In this document: positions 42,859 through 51,951 of the stretch, piece after piece
Numbering within the stretch: the stretch's first letter is position 1
How the letters are laid out: every line of letters starts with the position of its first letter
Origin: Anaerolineae bacterium
GTDB lineage: Bacteria; Chloroflexota; Anaerolineae; 4572-78; J111
Reading direction: 5' to 3'
NCBI GenBank assembly: GCA_022071955.1
Contig: JAJVIM010000007.1
Span: 264,167-328,166, forward strand
Length of the DNA stretch: 64,000 nucleotides
Made by a program: the position numbers and the translations under genes
The notes under the pieces: model-generated
Told to the model about the DNA's origin: nothing
Seen by the model: the letters and a program-made list of their open reading frames with translations, nothing else
Databases searched by the model: none

Positions 42859-45800
42859 ATGTCCATTATTGTCGCGATTAATCACAAAACGCATTACCAA
42901 TACGACCGGCTGGTGTCGCTGTCGCCGCACGTGTTCCGGCTGCGGCCCGCGCCTCACTGCCGCACGCCCATCCAGGCCTACTCGCTGCGGTTGCGGCCGG
43001 AACCGCATTTTATCAACTGGCAGCAAGACCCGTTTGGCAACTATCAGGCTCGCGTGGTTTTCCCGGAGCGCGCCAACGAGTTGTATATGGAAGTGGACGT
43101 GGTGGCCGATATGACGGTCATCAATCCCTTTGAATTTTTTGTTGATGACTCCGCCGCCGAAATTCCGTTTGAATACAGCCCGCAAGAGTCCCGCGAACTT
43201 GGCCCCTACCTGGCTGTGGCCGAAAGCGGCCCGCTGCTGCAAAAGTGGCTCAGCGGCGTTGACCGCGCCAAACGGCCCACCGTCGATTTTTTGGTTGACC
43301 TCAACCGCAAACTGTGGCAGGACATTGGCTACACCGTCCGCATGGAGCCAGGCGTGCAAAGCTGCGAAGACACGCTGCAACGGGCCATCGGCTCCTGCCG
43401 CGATTCCGGCTGGCTGCTGGTGCAAATAATGCGCCATTTGGGGCTGGCCGCCCGCTTTGTTTCCGGCTATCTGGTGCAGCTCACCGCCGATGTCAAGTCG
43501 CTCGATGGGCCGTCCGGCCCGGAAGCCGATTTTACCGACCTGCACGCCTGGGCCGAGGTGTACGTACCCGGTGCGGGCTGGCTGGGGCTGGACCCCACCT
43601 CCGGCCTGTTTGCCGGCGAGGGCCACATTCCGCTGGCCTGCACCCCGGACCCGGTCAGCGCCGCGCCCGTCACCGGCTTCACCGACAAATGCGAGGTGCT
43701 GAAATTTGAGTTCAGCAACACCGTGCAGCGCCTGCACGAAGACCCGCGCGTCACCAAACCCTACAACGATGAGCAATGGTCGGCCATCAATCTTTTGGGA
43801 GAGCAGGTTGACGCCGAGCTGCAAGCCGCCGATGTTCGGCTGACAATGGGCGGCGAACCAACGTTTGTGTCAATTGACGATATGGACGCCGCCGAGTGGA
43901 ACAGCGCCGCCGACGGCCCGCACAAGCGCCAACTGGCCGGCAGCCTGATTCGGCGGCTGCACCAAACCTTTGCCGCGGGTGGAGTGCGCCATTACGGGCA
44001 GGGCAAGTGGTATCCCGGCGAGCAACTGCCGCGCTGGCGGCTGGCCTGTTACTGGCGCACCGATGGCGTGCCGCTGTGGCGCAACCCGGCGCTGCTGGCC
44101 GAAGAAGAAAAGGATTACGGTTTTGGGCTGGACGAAGCGCACCGCTTTTTCAAAACGCTGGCCGGCTTCCTGCGGGTTGACGCCAAAAATATCAAAGCCG
44201 GCTACGAGGACGCCTACTATTATTTGTGGGAAGAGGACAACCTGCCGGCCAACATCGATCCGCTGCGGGCCGATTTGAGCGACCCGCTGGAGCGCCGCCG
44301 CCTGGCCGATCTACTGGCGCGCGGGCTGAACACGCCCACCGGCTACGTGCTGCCCCTGCGCTGGAACTACCCCGCGCAAAATTGGGAAAGCAGCGCCTGG
44401 CTCTTTCGGCGCGGCGAAATGCTGCTCATCCCCGGCGATTCGCCTATGGGGCTGCGCCTGCCGCTCAAATCGCTGCCGTGGCAGGTGGAAGAAGAGATTG
44501 AACCGGTGATTGAGCGCGACCCGTTTGCCGAGCGAACTGACCTGCCCGATTATTATGACGTGGTGCAGGGCCGGCTGCAAGCCGAAGCCGCGCCGCCGCC
44601 CGCCGCCCGGCCCCGCCAAAAAATCAGCCGCGATATCGTCCGCACCGCGCTGTGCATCGAGCCGCGCCACGGGCGGTTGTATCTCTTTTTGCCGCCGCTC
44701 GGCTTTCTGGAACATTATCTCGATTTGCTGGCCGCCATCGAACTGACCGCCGCTGAGCTGAAGCTGCCGGTGGTGCTGGAAGGCTACGAGCCGCCCGCCG
44801 ACTGGCGGCTGCGCAAAATACTGGTTACGCCCGATCCCGGCGTCATCGAGGTGAATATTCACCCGGCGCACAACTGGCCGGAGCTGGTGGACAATACTGA
44901 AACGCTATACGAAGAGGCCCGGCAGGCCCGCCTGGGCACAGAAAAATTCATGCTCGATGGCCGGCACACCGGCACCGGCGGCGGCAACCACGTGACCCTC
45001 GGCGGCCCCACCCCCGCCGACAGCCCCTTTTTGCGCCGGCCCGACCTGCTGGCCAGTTTGGTAACCTACTGGCAACACCACCCCGGCCTGTCATACCTGT
45101 TTTCCGGGATGTTCATTGGCCCCACCAGCCAGGCGCCCCGCGTGGACGAAGGCCGCGAAGAGCAGCTTTACGAGCTGGAAATCGCCTTCCAGCAAATTCC
45201 GCAGCCCGGCGATCCGGTGCAGCCGTGGCTGGTTGATCGGGTGATGCGTAATTTGCTGGTCGATATTACCGGCAACACTCACCGCGCCGAATTCTGCATC
45301 GACAAACTTTACTCGCCGGATTCCGGCAGCGGGCGGCTGGGATTGGTGGAGTTTCGGGCCTTTGATATGCCGCCCCATGCCCGCATGAGCGCCAGCCAAA
45401 TGCTGCTGCTGCGGGCGCTGGTAGCCCGCTTTTGGCAGGAACCGTACCGCCACAAACTGGTACGCTGGGGCACAGAACTGCACGACCGCTTTTTGCTGCC
45501 GCACTATGTGGCCGCCGACCTGCAGGAAGTGGTCGATGACTTACAGCAGGCCGGCTATCCGTTCCAAATGGAATGGCTGGCTCCGTTTTTCGAGTTCCGT
45601 TTTCCGCGCTACGGCACAGCCCACGTGCGTAATATCGAGCTTGAACTGCGCATGGCCATCGAACCGTGGCACGTGCTGGGCGAGGAAGTGGCCAGTTTTG
45701 GCACGGCCCGCTACGTGGATTCTTCGGTGGAGCGGGTGCAGCTTAAAGTGTGCGGCCTCACCGCCGACCGCTACATGCTCACCTGCAACGGCCGGCGCGT

Positions 45801-46218
45801 GCCGCTGCGCAGTACCGGCGTTCACGGCCAATATGTGGCCGGCGTGCGCTACCAGGCCTGGCAGCCGCCGTCGTCGCTGCACCCAACCATTGGCGTGCAC
45901 TCGCCACTGGTATTTGATGTGGTCGATACCTGGAACCGGCGCTCGGTTGGCGGCTGCACCTACCACGTCTCGCACCCCGGCGGCCGCGCCTACGAGGACA
46001 CGCCGGTCAACGCCAACGTGGCCGAATCGCGCCGGATCAGCCGTTTTTGGGATTTTGGCCACACCCCCGGCCCAATCGTCCGCTACACAACTACGCCGCG
46101 TGGCGTGTGGGGGTTCAAAGCCGAAGGCTCGCCGGTTGGGCCGGCCAGTTTGCCGCCGGAGGAGGTCAACCCCGAATACCCGTACACGCTCGATTTACGG
46201 CGGGGCCGGCGCGATTAG
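42859..46218 (+). CDS. Transglutaminase-like / DUF2126 protein
   Basis: A 1119-residue two-part protein. Residues 5-90 form the Transglut_N beta-domain and 150-260 a transglutaminase/papain-like core with the full triad Cys180 (GSCRDSGW), His229 (LHAWAEVY) and Asp245 (GLDPTSG). From about residue 310 it is DUF2126 (RLTMGGEPTFVSIDDMD, RHYGQGKWYPGEQLPRW, DGRHTGTGGGNHVTLGG, VEFRAFDMPPHARMSASQ), related to amidoligase/glutamine-synthetase-like folds. Together with ATP-grasp and alpha-E proteins it is predicted to make and trim a peptide-type modification or metabolite. Its 3' end overlaps that of the convergent MFS gene by 4 bases. ATG 42859 has a GGAGG site. Confidence 0.92.
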   Translation: MSIIVAINHKTHYQYDRLVSLSPHVFRLRPAPHCRTPIQAYSLRLRPEPHFINWQQDPFGNYQARVVFPERANELYMEVDVVADMTVINPFEFFVDDSAAEIPFEYSPQESRELGPYLAVAESGPLLQKWLSGVDRAKRPTVDFLVDLNRKLWQDIGYTVRMEPGVQSCEDTLQRAIGSCRDSGWLLVQIMRHLGLAARFVSGYLVQLTADVKSLDGPSGPEADFTDLHAWAEVYVPGAGWLGLDPTSGLFAGEGHIPLACTPDPVSAAPVTGFTDKCEVLKFEFSNTVQRLHEDPRVTKPYNDEQWSAINLLGEQVDAELQAADVRLTMGGEPTFVSIDDMDAAEWNSAADGPHKRQLAGSLIRRLHQTFAAGGVRHYGQGKWYPGEQLPRWRLACYWRTDGVPLWRNPALLAEEEKDYGFGLDEAHRFFKTLAGFLRVDAKNIKAGYEDAYYYLWEEDNLPANIDPLRADLSDPLERRRLADLLARGLNTPTGYVLPLRWNYPAQNWESSAWLFRRGEMLLIPGDSPMGLRLPLKSLPWQVEEEIEPVIERDPFAERTDLPDYYDVVQGRLQAEAAPPPAARPRQKISRDIVRTALCIEPRHGRLYLFLPPLGFLEHYLDLLAAIELTAAELKLPVVLEGYEPPADWRLRKILVTPDPGVIEVNIHPAHNWPELVDNTETLYEEARQARLGTEKFMLDGRHTGTGGGNHVTLGGPTPADSPFLRRPDLLASLVTYWQHHPGLSYLFSGMFIGPTSQAPRVDEGREEQLYELEIAFQQIPQPGDPVQPWLVDRVMRNLLVDITGNTHRAEFCIDKLYSPDSGSGRLGLVEFRAFDMPPHARMSASQMLLLRALVARFWQEPYRHKLVRWGTELHDRFLLPHYVAADLQEVVDDLQQAGYPFQMEWLAPFFEFRFPRYGTAHVRNIELELRMAIEPWHVLGEEVASFGTARYVDSSVERVQLKVCGLTADRYMLTCNGRRVPLRSTGVHGQYVAGVRYQAWQPPSSLHPTIGVHSPLVFDVVDTWNRRSVGGCTYHVSHPGGRAYEDTPVNANVAESRRISRFWDFGHTPGPIVRYTTTPRGVWGFKAEGSPVGPASLPPEEVNPEYPYTLDLRRGRRD

Positions 46219-47402
46219 TCACCGGCAGCCAGCACCGGCGCCGGTCGGGTACGTTGGGCGCGCAGCGCCTGCGAGGTAAACATCAGCGAGCCGGTCAGCG
46301 CCACCACCAGCAGCAGCGCCACCCGCAGCGAGGTCAGCTCGGCAACCAGGCCGATCAGCGGCGGTCCGGCCAAAAAGCCGGCATAGCCGATGGTGGCTAC
46401 CCCGGCGATGCCCACCCCGGACGGCAGGCCGGGAATATTGCCGGCCGCGCTAAAGGCCAGCGGCACCACAATCGACATGCCCGCGCCAACGGCGGCAAAA
46501 CCGAGCAGCGACGGGACAAGCTGGGGTTGAATGATGGCCAGCGTTAGCCCAACCGCGGCTAAAATGCCGCCGGACTGCACCAGCCGGGCCGGTTCAAATC
46601 GCATCGTCAGGTTGTCACCGAGCAGCCGGCCCAGCGTCATTGTTAGGGAGAAAGCGGCAAAGCCAAACGCCGCCGCCCCGGCGCCGGTACCGACCACGCT
46701 CTTTAAATAGACGCCGCTCCAATCGGCCATTGAGCCTTCGCCGATAGCCGCGCAAAAAGCGACCGCGCCCAGCGGCCACAAAATGCGCGGCGGCAACTGG
46801 AACACCGCGCCCGGCCCGTCCGTGTGCGGGTCGCTTTCGCGGGGCAGCAGCCAGCGAGACAGCAGCCCGGTTAGCGCCAGAAATCCAATGGCAACCGTGG
46901 CAAAATGGAGCAGCGGCCCAATAGAAAAAGTGGCCATCGCCGCGCCAATGCCGGCGCCCACAAAGCCGCCAATGCTGAACGCGGCGTGAAACGAGGACAT
47001 CACCGCCTGGCCAAGCCGGCGTTCAACGTCAACGCCCTGGGCATTCATGGCCACATCCATTGTGCTCATGGCCGCGCCAAACACAAACAGGTTCAACCAC
47101 AAAGTGACGGCGTTTGGCATCAGCGCCAGCGGCGGCAGCAGCAGGCACAGCAGCAGCGCGCCAGCCGTGGTCACGGCGCGGCTGCCGTACCGGGCAATCA
47201 ATCCCCCGGCCAGCGACAGGGCAACCAGCACCCCAACTGCAATGCCCAGCAGCACCAGCCCCAGCTCGCCTTCGCTCAACGCCAGTTTGGCCTGAATCTG
47301 GGGGATGCGCGCCACCCAGTTGGCAAAAAGCGCGCCATTGATAAAAAACATGGCCAGCACCGCCCAGCGCGCGGTTTGAATAGAAGGAGTTTGTGAGTTC
47401 AT
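46215..47402 (-). CDS. MFS transporter (YbjJ-like)
   Basis: A 395-residue major facilitator with twelve predicted transmembrane helices and almost no extra domain. FINGALFANWVARIPQIQAKL at the N-terminus and FGAAMSTMDVAMNAQGVDVE in helix 4-5 are typical of the YbjJ/fucose-permease-like set. It follows the DeoR gene by about 70 bases on the same strand, so it may carry a sugar or sugar derivative under DeoR control; the substrate is not known. It lies between the two amidoligase loci and converges on the DUF2126 gene. No good ribosome site is seen at ATG 47402. Confidence 0.88.
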   Translation of the reverse strand: MNSQTPSIQTARWAVLAMFFINGALFANWVARIPQIQAKLALSEGELGLVLLGIAVGVLVALSLAGGLIARYGSRAVTTAGALLLCLLLPPLALMPNAVTLWLNLFVFGAAMSTMDVAMNAQGVDVERRLGQAVMSSFHAAFSIGGFVGAGIGAAMATFSIGPLLHFATVAIGFLALTGLLSRWLLPRESDPHTDGPGAVFQLPPRILWPLGAVAFCAAIGEGSMADWSGVYLKSVVGTGAGAAAFGFAAFSLTMTLGRLLGDNLTMRFEPARLVQSGGILAAVGLTLAIIQPQLVPSLLGFAAVGAGMSIVVPLAFSAAGNIPGLPSGVGIAGVATIGYAGFLAGPPLIGLVAELTSLRVALLLVVALTGSLMFTSQALRAQRTRPAPVLAAGD

Positions 47403-47443
47403 AACGTTGTTCGCTTTCTAAAAGTAATGGATGAGGTAACGGC

Positions 47444-47474
47444 TGAGTGTGTTGGCCGCCGGCCAACACACTCA
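47444..47474. repeat. Perfect hairpin overlapping the DeoR stop codon
   Basis: TGAGTGTGTTGGCC (47444-47457) pairs perfectly with GGCCAACACACTCA (47461-47474) around a 3-base loop. The DeoR stop codon is its outermost pair. There is no T run, so mRNA stability control of the DeoR-MFS transcript is likelier than termination. Confidence 0.7.
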
Positions 47475-48254
47475 TAATATTTCTAGGCCGGCCTGCCGGT
47501 ACGGCTCAAGGCTGGCCTCTGGCAGGTTCGGTTCGGTAACCAGGTGGGTGATATCTGACAGCGGAGCGACCGCGTACGGCGCAATGGTGCCCAGCTTGTC
47601 GCCCGTAGCCGCGGCGACAACCTCGCCGGATTGAGCGATGATGGCCCGGTTAATGGCTGCTTCATCGTACAGGGTAACGGTGTACCCGGCCTGGGGGTGA
47701 AGGCTGCAAATCCCCAAAAAGCAGATGTCGGCGTGGTAACGGCTGAGCTGCGCCAGCGCCTCCGCATCAATGGCGGCATAGGCGCTTTTGCTGAGCCGAC
47801 CGCCCACCAGAATCACCTCAATAAAACGGTGATCGAGCAGCGTCAGCGCAATTTGGGGGCTGGTTGTCACTACCGTCGCCCGGAGCGATGGCTCAAGTTG
47901 CTTGCAAATTTCCAGGTTGGTGGTGCCGCTGCCAAAAATAACCATATGCCCGTTTTGCACCAGCCGGGCGGCGGTTTGGGCAATAGCTACTTTGGCCGGC
48001 GAACTATCCTGCGCGCGCTCGGCGTAGGGGCGCTGCGGGGCCAACGGCAGCGCGCCGCCGTGAACCCGTTTCAGCAGCCCGTCCGCGGCCATGTCGCGCA
48101 AATCACGCCGGATAGTATCTTCTGATACGCCGTACAGGGCGCACAGATCTGTGGCGATGAGTTTGCCTTCGGACTGCAATTTTTCAAGAATATGCTGCCG
48201 GCGCTCCTGGGGTAAATTAATATTCAAACTATTGTCGGGGATGAGTTTTGTCAT
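47472..48254 (-). CDS. DeoR-family transcriptional regulator
   Basis: A 260-residue regulator. Residues 15-70 are the winged helix (ERRQHILEKLQSEGKLIATD, VSEDTIRRDLRDMAADGLL, RVHGGALPL) and residues 85-245 the sugar-phosphate-binding DeoR C-terminal domain (VIFGSGTTNLEICKQL, VVTTSPQIAL, ILVGGRLSKSAYAAID, FLGICSLHPQAGYT). It probably represses itself and the MFS gene, with release by a phosphorylated sugar. The upstream T-rich DNA has several CGTTTT/CGTGTTT/CGTATTT repeats of the sort DeoR proteins bind. ATG 48254 has no clear Shine-Dalgarno. Confidence 0.9.
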   Translation of the reverse strand: MTKLIPDNSLNINLPQERRQHILEKLQSEGKLIATDLCALYGVSEDTIRRDLRDMAADGLLKRVHGGALPLAPQRPYAERAQDSSPAKVAIAQTAARLVQNGHMVIFGSGTTNLEICKQLEPSLRATVVTTSPQIALTLLDHRFIEVILVGGRLSKSAYAAIDAEALAQLSRYHADICFLGICSLHPQAGYTVTLYDEAAINRAIIAQSGEVVAAATGDKLGTIAPYAVAPLSDITHLVTEPNLPEASLEPYRQAGLEIL

Positions 48255-48320
48255 TTTGCGTTTTTATGCGTGTTTATTAGTAATTTTTCGTATTTTATCA
48301 CAAAAACCAGCAAAGTCAAG
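48255..48320. promoter_or_regulatory. DeoR promoter with CGT-T-run direct repeats (likely operator)
   Basis: Minus-strand promoter -35 TTGACT (48319-48314), 16-base spacer, -10 TAAAAT (48297-48292). Between the -10 and the ATG lie GCGTTTTT, GCGTGTTT and TCGTATTT (plus-strand reading), matching the TTTCGTTT-type words used by DeoR/GlpR/AgaR regulators, so autorepression is likely. Confidence 0.5.
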
Positions 48321-48432
48321 CGTTTTCAGGCACATCCGGTCGCCGATTACCAAACTTTGAAAGCCCCGGTTTTTGCGGCATAATATGCCCAGTAATTCGA
48401 TCAGTTTTTAGTTGACCGCCCGCGAGGTGTCC

Positions 48433-51039
48433 GTGTCTGATATTTCAACCAGGTCTATGCTCAACGGTTATGTGGCCGAACCCGGCGCGTATGATGAATT
48501 GTGGCTCGGCCAAAAAGAGGTCCAGCCGCATTGGCAGGCCTTTATTCAGGCCATCGAGCAGCTTGGCCCCGCGGAACTGGAACGTTTTCAGCGGGACGCC
48601 CGCCGCCAGCTCCGCGAAAATGGCGTAACCTACAACGTCCACGGTGACCCCGAAAATCTGCACCGGGCCTGGGCGCTGGACATCATCCCGCTGATCATCA
48701 GCCCGGACGACTGGCAAACCATTGAAGCCGGGCTCAAACAGCGGGCCGAATTGCTCAATCTGATTCTGGCCGATATTTACGGCCCGCGCGAGCTGATCAA
48801 GCGCGGGCTGCTGCCGCCGGAACTGATTTACGGCCACAACGGTTTTTTGCGCCAGTGCGACTGCGTGCGGCTCAACGGGCCGTACCAGCTCATCATTTAC
48901 GCCGCCGATCTGGCCCGCGGCCCGGACGGCCGCATGTGGGTGCTGGGCGACCGCACCCAGGCGCCGTCGGGGGCGGGCTACGCGCTGGAAAACCGCACTG
49001 TGCTCAGCCGGGTGATGGGCAGCCTCTACCGCGATAACAAAATTGCCCGCCTCTCCAATTTTTTCCGCGAGCTGCAAGCCACCCTGGCCGATCTGTCGGC
49101 GCAGCGGGGCGCGCCGCCGCGAGTGGTCATTTTAACCCCCGGCCCGCACAACGAAACCTATTTTGAGCACGCCTATCTGGCCGCCTATTTGGGCTATTCG
49201 CTGGTGCAGGGCGATGACCTGACCGTGCACGGCGGACGGGTGTCGCTTAAATCGCTGGAAGGGTTGCAGCCGGTTGACGTGCTGCTGCGCCGGGTAGACG
49301 ACCTGTTTTGCGACCCGCTGGAACTGCGCGAGGACTCGCGGCTGGGCGTGGCCGGTTTGCTGGAAGCGGCCCGCCGGCAGGCTGTGGCCATCGCCAACCC
49401 GCTGGGCAGCAGCGTGCTGGAAAACCCCGGCCTTATGCCTTTTTTGGCCGGGCTGGCCAAACACCTGCTCGGCGAAGAGCTGCTGCTGCCCTCGGCGGCC
49501 ACATGGTGGTGCGGCCAGCCCAAAGAAAAGGATTACGTGCTGGCCAACCTGCCCAATCTGGTTATCAAAAAACTGCACCGCCAGCCGCAGGGCCGCAGCT
49601 TTTACGCCGCCGAACTCAGCCGCAGCCAGCTCGATGCGCTCCGCCGGCAAATTCTGGCCGAACCCCACATGTACGTGGGGCAGGAGCCGGTCAGCTTTTC
49701 TACCACGCCGTCGCTGGTAAATGGCCGGCTGGAACCGCGCCACGCCGTGCTGCGCACATTTTTGGTGGCCCGCCGCGAGGGGTACGCCGTGATGCCGGGC
49801 GGCCTCACCCGCAGCGCGCCCGTGCGGGGCGGCTACATTGTCTCCAACCAGGCCGGCGGTATCAGCAAAGATACCTGGGTGCTCACCACCACGCCCCAAA
49901 AATACACCAGCCTGTGGCTGCAAGCCGACCGCATTGAACGGGCCATCAAAAGCAGTTACCACCTGCCCAGCCGCGCCGCCGAAAATCTGTTTTGGGTGGG
50001 CCGCTACGCCGAGCGCGCTGAAGCCAGCGCCCGGTTGCTGCGCGTGATTATGAATTATTTAAATGATGGCGAACCCGTTGGCAGCGATGACGACGCCACC
50101 GCCCAAATTATGCCTTTTTTGCTGCGGGCGCTCACGCACATTACCATGACCTATCCCGGTTTTGTGGGCAAAGGCAGCCCCAAACGGCTGGCTCACCCGG
50201 TCGATGAACTGCTGGCGGTCACGCTCGATGGCAGCCGGGCCGGCAGCCTGTCGTTCAATCTCAAATCGCTGATGCAGGCCGCCTACGCCGTGCGCGATCT
50301 GTGGTCATCGGACACGTGGCGGGTGATCGACGGCATCGACATGCCGCTCAACCGCATGCAAAAAAGCCGCCGCCAGAGCCTGCCCAACGTGCAGAGCCAG
50401 CTTAACCGGCTGATCACCTCGCTGATGGCCTTTGCCGGCCTCAACACCGAAAGCATGACTCACGAAGCCGGTTGGCTGCTGCTGGACATTGGCCGCCGGC
50501 TGGAACGTTCGCTGTTGAGCATTGCGCTGATCCGGGCCGCGTTTGGCACCAAATGCCCCGAGCCGGTGGAATACCTGCTGCTCGATGCCATTTTGCGCAC
50601 CACTGAAAATGTTATCACCTACCGCCGCCGCTACCGCTCGTACCTGCAACTGCAAACCATGCTCGATTTACTGCTGCACGATGCCACCAATCCGCGCTCG
50701 CTCACGTACCAGCTCGACAAACTGCAAGCGCACATCGCCGCACTGCCGCGCCAAAAAGCGCCCTATCGCCTCAGCGAAGAAGAACGGCTTGTGCTCGATG
50801 CCTCAACCCGGCTGCGGCTGGTAGATACTGCCGTGCTGGCCAAAACCGGCAACGGCAGCACCGTGCGCAAAAATCTGGATACATTCCTGGCCGAACTGGC
50901 CGCGCTGCTCAGCCAGCTTTCGCCGGTGCTCACCCAATATTACTTTACCCACGTGCGGGTGCCCTACCAGTTGCTCACCGCGGCCATTGTGCCGGATACG
51001 CAGGCCGGCAGCGAAGACAGCAGCGATCAGGCAGCGTAG
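48433..51039 (+). CDS. Fused circularly permuted ATP-grasp and alpha-E protein
   Basis: An 868-residue fusion. Residues 15-505 are a circularly permuted ATP-grasp domain (VTYNVHGDPENLHRAWALDI, GDRTQAPSGAGYALENR, LTPGPHNETYFEHAYLAAY, LVIKKLHRQPQGRSFYAAEL, GISKDTWVL). Residues 515-855 are an alpha-E domain (LPSRAAENLFWVGRYAERAE, LLDIGRRLERSLLSIALIRA). The same two activities are separate proteins at 40105-42528, so fusion here supports their physical partnership. GTG 48433 is chosen because GAGG sits 5 bases ahead; a TTG at 48412 and a GTG at 48427 are alternatives. It is followed after 3 bases by a transglutaminase gene. Confidence 0.9.
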   Translation: MSDISTRSMLNGYVAEPGAYDELWLGQKEVQPHWQAFIQAIEQLGPAELERFQRDARRQLRENGVTYNVHGDPENLHRAWALDIIPLIISPDDWQTIEAGLKQRAELLNLILADIYGPRELIKRGLLPPELIYGHNGFLRQCDCVRLNGPYQLIIYAADLARGPDGRMWVLGDRTQAPSGAGYALENRTVLSRVMGSLYRDNKIARLSNFFRELQATLADLSAQRGAPPRVVILTPGPHNETYFEHAYLAAYLGYSLVQGDDLTVHGGRVSLKSLEGLQPVDVLLRRVDDLFCDPLELREDSRLGVAGLLEAARRQAVAIANPLGSSVLENPGLMPFLAGLAKHLLGEELLLPSAATWWCGQPKEKDYVLANLPNLVIKKLHRQPQGRSFYAAELSRSQLDALRRQILAEPHMYVGQEPVSFSTTPSLVNGRLEPRHAVLRTFLVARREGYAVMPGGLTRSAPVRGGYIVSNQAGGISKDTWVLTTTPQKYTSLWLQADRIERAIKSSYHLPSRAAENLFWVGRYAERAEASARLLRVIMNYLNDGEPVGSDDDATAQIMPFLLRALTHITMTYPGFVGKGSPKRLAHPVDELLAVTLDGSRAGSLSFNLKSLMQAAYAVRDLWSSDTWRVIDGIDMPLNRMQKSRRQSLPNVQSQLNRLITSLMAFAGLNTESMTHEAGWLLLDIGRRLERSLLSIALIRAAFGTKCPEPVEYLLLDAILRTTENVITYRRRYRSYLQLQTMLDLLLHDATNPRSLTYQLDKLQAHIAALPRQKAPYRLSEEERLVLDASTRLRLVDTAVLAKTGNGSTVRKNLDTFLAELAALLSQLSPVLTQYYFTHVRVPYQLLTAAIVPDTQAGSEDSSDQAA

Positions 51040-51042
51040 GCC

Positions 51043-51951
51043 ATGCTTTTTAAAATTACCCACAAAACCGAATACGTGTACGACGAACCGGCCAGCCTGT
51101 GCTACAACGAAGCCCGCCTGCTGCCCCGCCCGGTTGACGAGCCGTGCTTTAAACAAATCTGCCTCAACCGCAAATTCATCATCGAGCCGCCCTACACCGA
51201 TTACAGCGAACGCACCGATTATTTTGGCAACAGCGTGCTCTACTACACCATTCGCCAGCCGCACAAGCAAACGGTTATTACGGCCATCAGCGAAGTGCAG
51301 ATTGATGGACCGTGCGCTCCTGCCGAAACCGTGTTGCAAGCGGCCGCCGGGCAGACACCGTGGGAAGAGGTGCGGGCCAGCCTGCAAACTGACTTGAACC
51401 CGACCTCGCTGGAAGCGCGCCAGTTTGTGCTCAACTCGCCAATGGTGGTTGTGTTTCCGCAGTTGGCCGATTACGCTGCCGCCTCGTTTCCGGCCAAACG
51501 GCCCATTCTGGCTGCGGCTCATCATTTGATGCAGCGCATTCACCACGATTTTGAATTTGTGGCCGGCGTCACCTCCATTGCCACGCCGCTGGCCGAAGTG
51601 CTCAAAAAACGGCGCGGCGTGTGCCAGGATTTTGCCCATCTGATGGTGGGCTGTTTGCGCTCGCAGGGGTTGGCCGCCCGTTACGTGAGCGGCTACATTG
51701 AAACCCTGCCCCCGCCCGGACAGGAAAAGCTGGTGGGGGCCGATGCCTCGCACGCCTGGTGCTCGGTGTTTGTGCCGGAGCTGGGCTGGGTGGATTTTGA
51801 CCCCACCAACGCCCTCATCCCCGCCGAACAGCACATTGTTTTGGGCTGGGGCCGTGATTTTTCTGATGTGACCCCGTTGAAAGGGGTATTTTTTAGCAAC
51901 GGCCAGCACAAGCTCCGGGTTTCGGTCGACGTGGCCCGGCAGACCGTATAA
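51043..51951 (+). CDS. Transglutaminase-like cysteine protease family protein
   Basis: A 302-residue protein with an N-terminal Transglut_N beta-domain (ITHKTEYVYDEPASLCYNEA) and a transglutaminase core with intact triad Cys194 (GVCQDFAHLM), His237 (ASHAWCSVF) and Asp253 (VDFDPTN). In this context the fold probably acts as a peptidase/amidase that removes or processes what the ATP-grasp partner adds. It starts 3 bases after the fused ATP-grasp/alpha-E stop, so they are one operon. It resembles the N-terminal third of the 42859 protein. Confidence 0.92.
   Translation: MLFKITHKTEYVYDEPASLCYNEARLLPRPVDEPCFKQICLNRKFIIEPPYTDYSERTDYFGNSVLYYTIRQPHKQTVITAISEVQIDGPCAPAETVLQAAAGQTPWEEVRASLQTDLNPTSLEARQFVLNSPMVVVFPQLADYAAASFPAKRPILAAAHHLMQRIHHDFEFVAGVTSIATPLAEVLKKRRGVCQDFAHLMVGCLRSQGLAARYVSGYIETLPPPGQEKLVGADASHAWCSVFVPELGWVDFDPTNALIPAEQHIVLGWGRDFSDVTPLKGVFFSNGQHKLRVSVDVARQTV

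Noticed and set aside
42688..43824. Minus-strand 378-codon frame over the start of the DUF2126 gene
   Set aside because: It overlaps the transglutaminase domain with its intact triad on the other strand and shows no recognisable motif.
46215..46218. Overlap of the DUF2126 and MFS stop codons as a frameshift error
   Set aside because: Both proteins reach their natural ends; a 4-base convergent overlap of stop codons is common.
50803..51909. Minus-strand 368-codon frame over the second transglutaminase gene
   Set aside because: Antisense shadow; it spans the junction of two tightly coupled plus-strand genes and has no domain signature.
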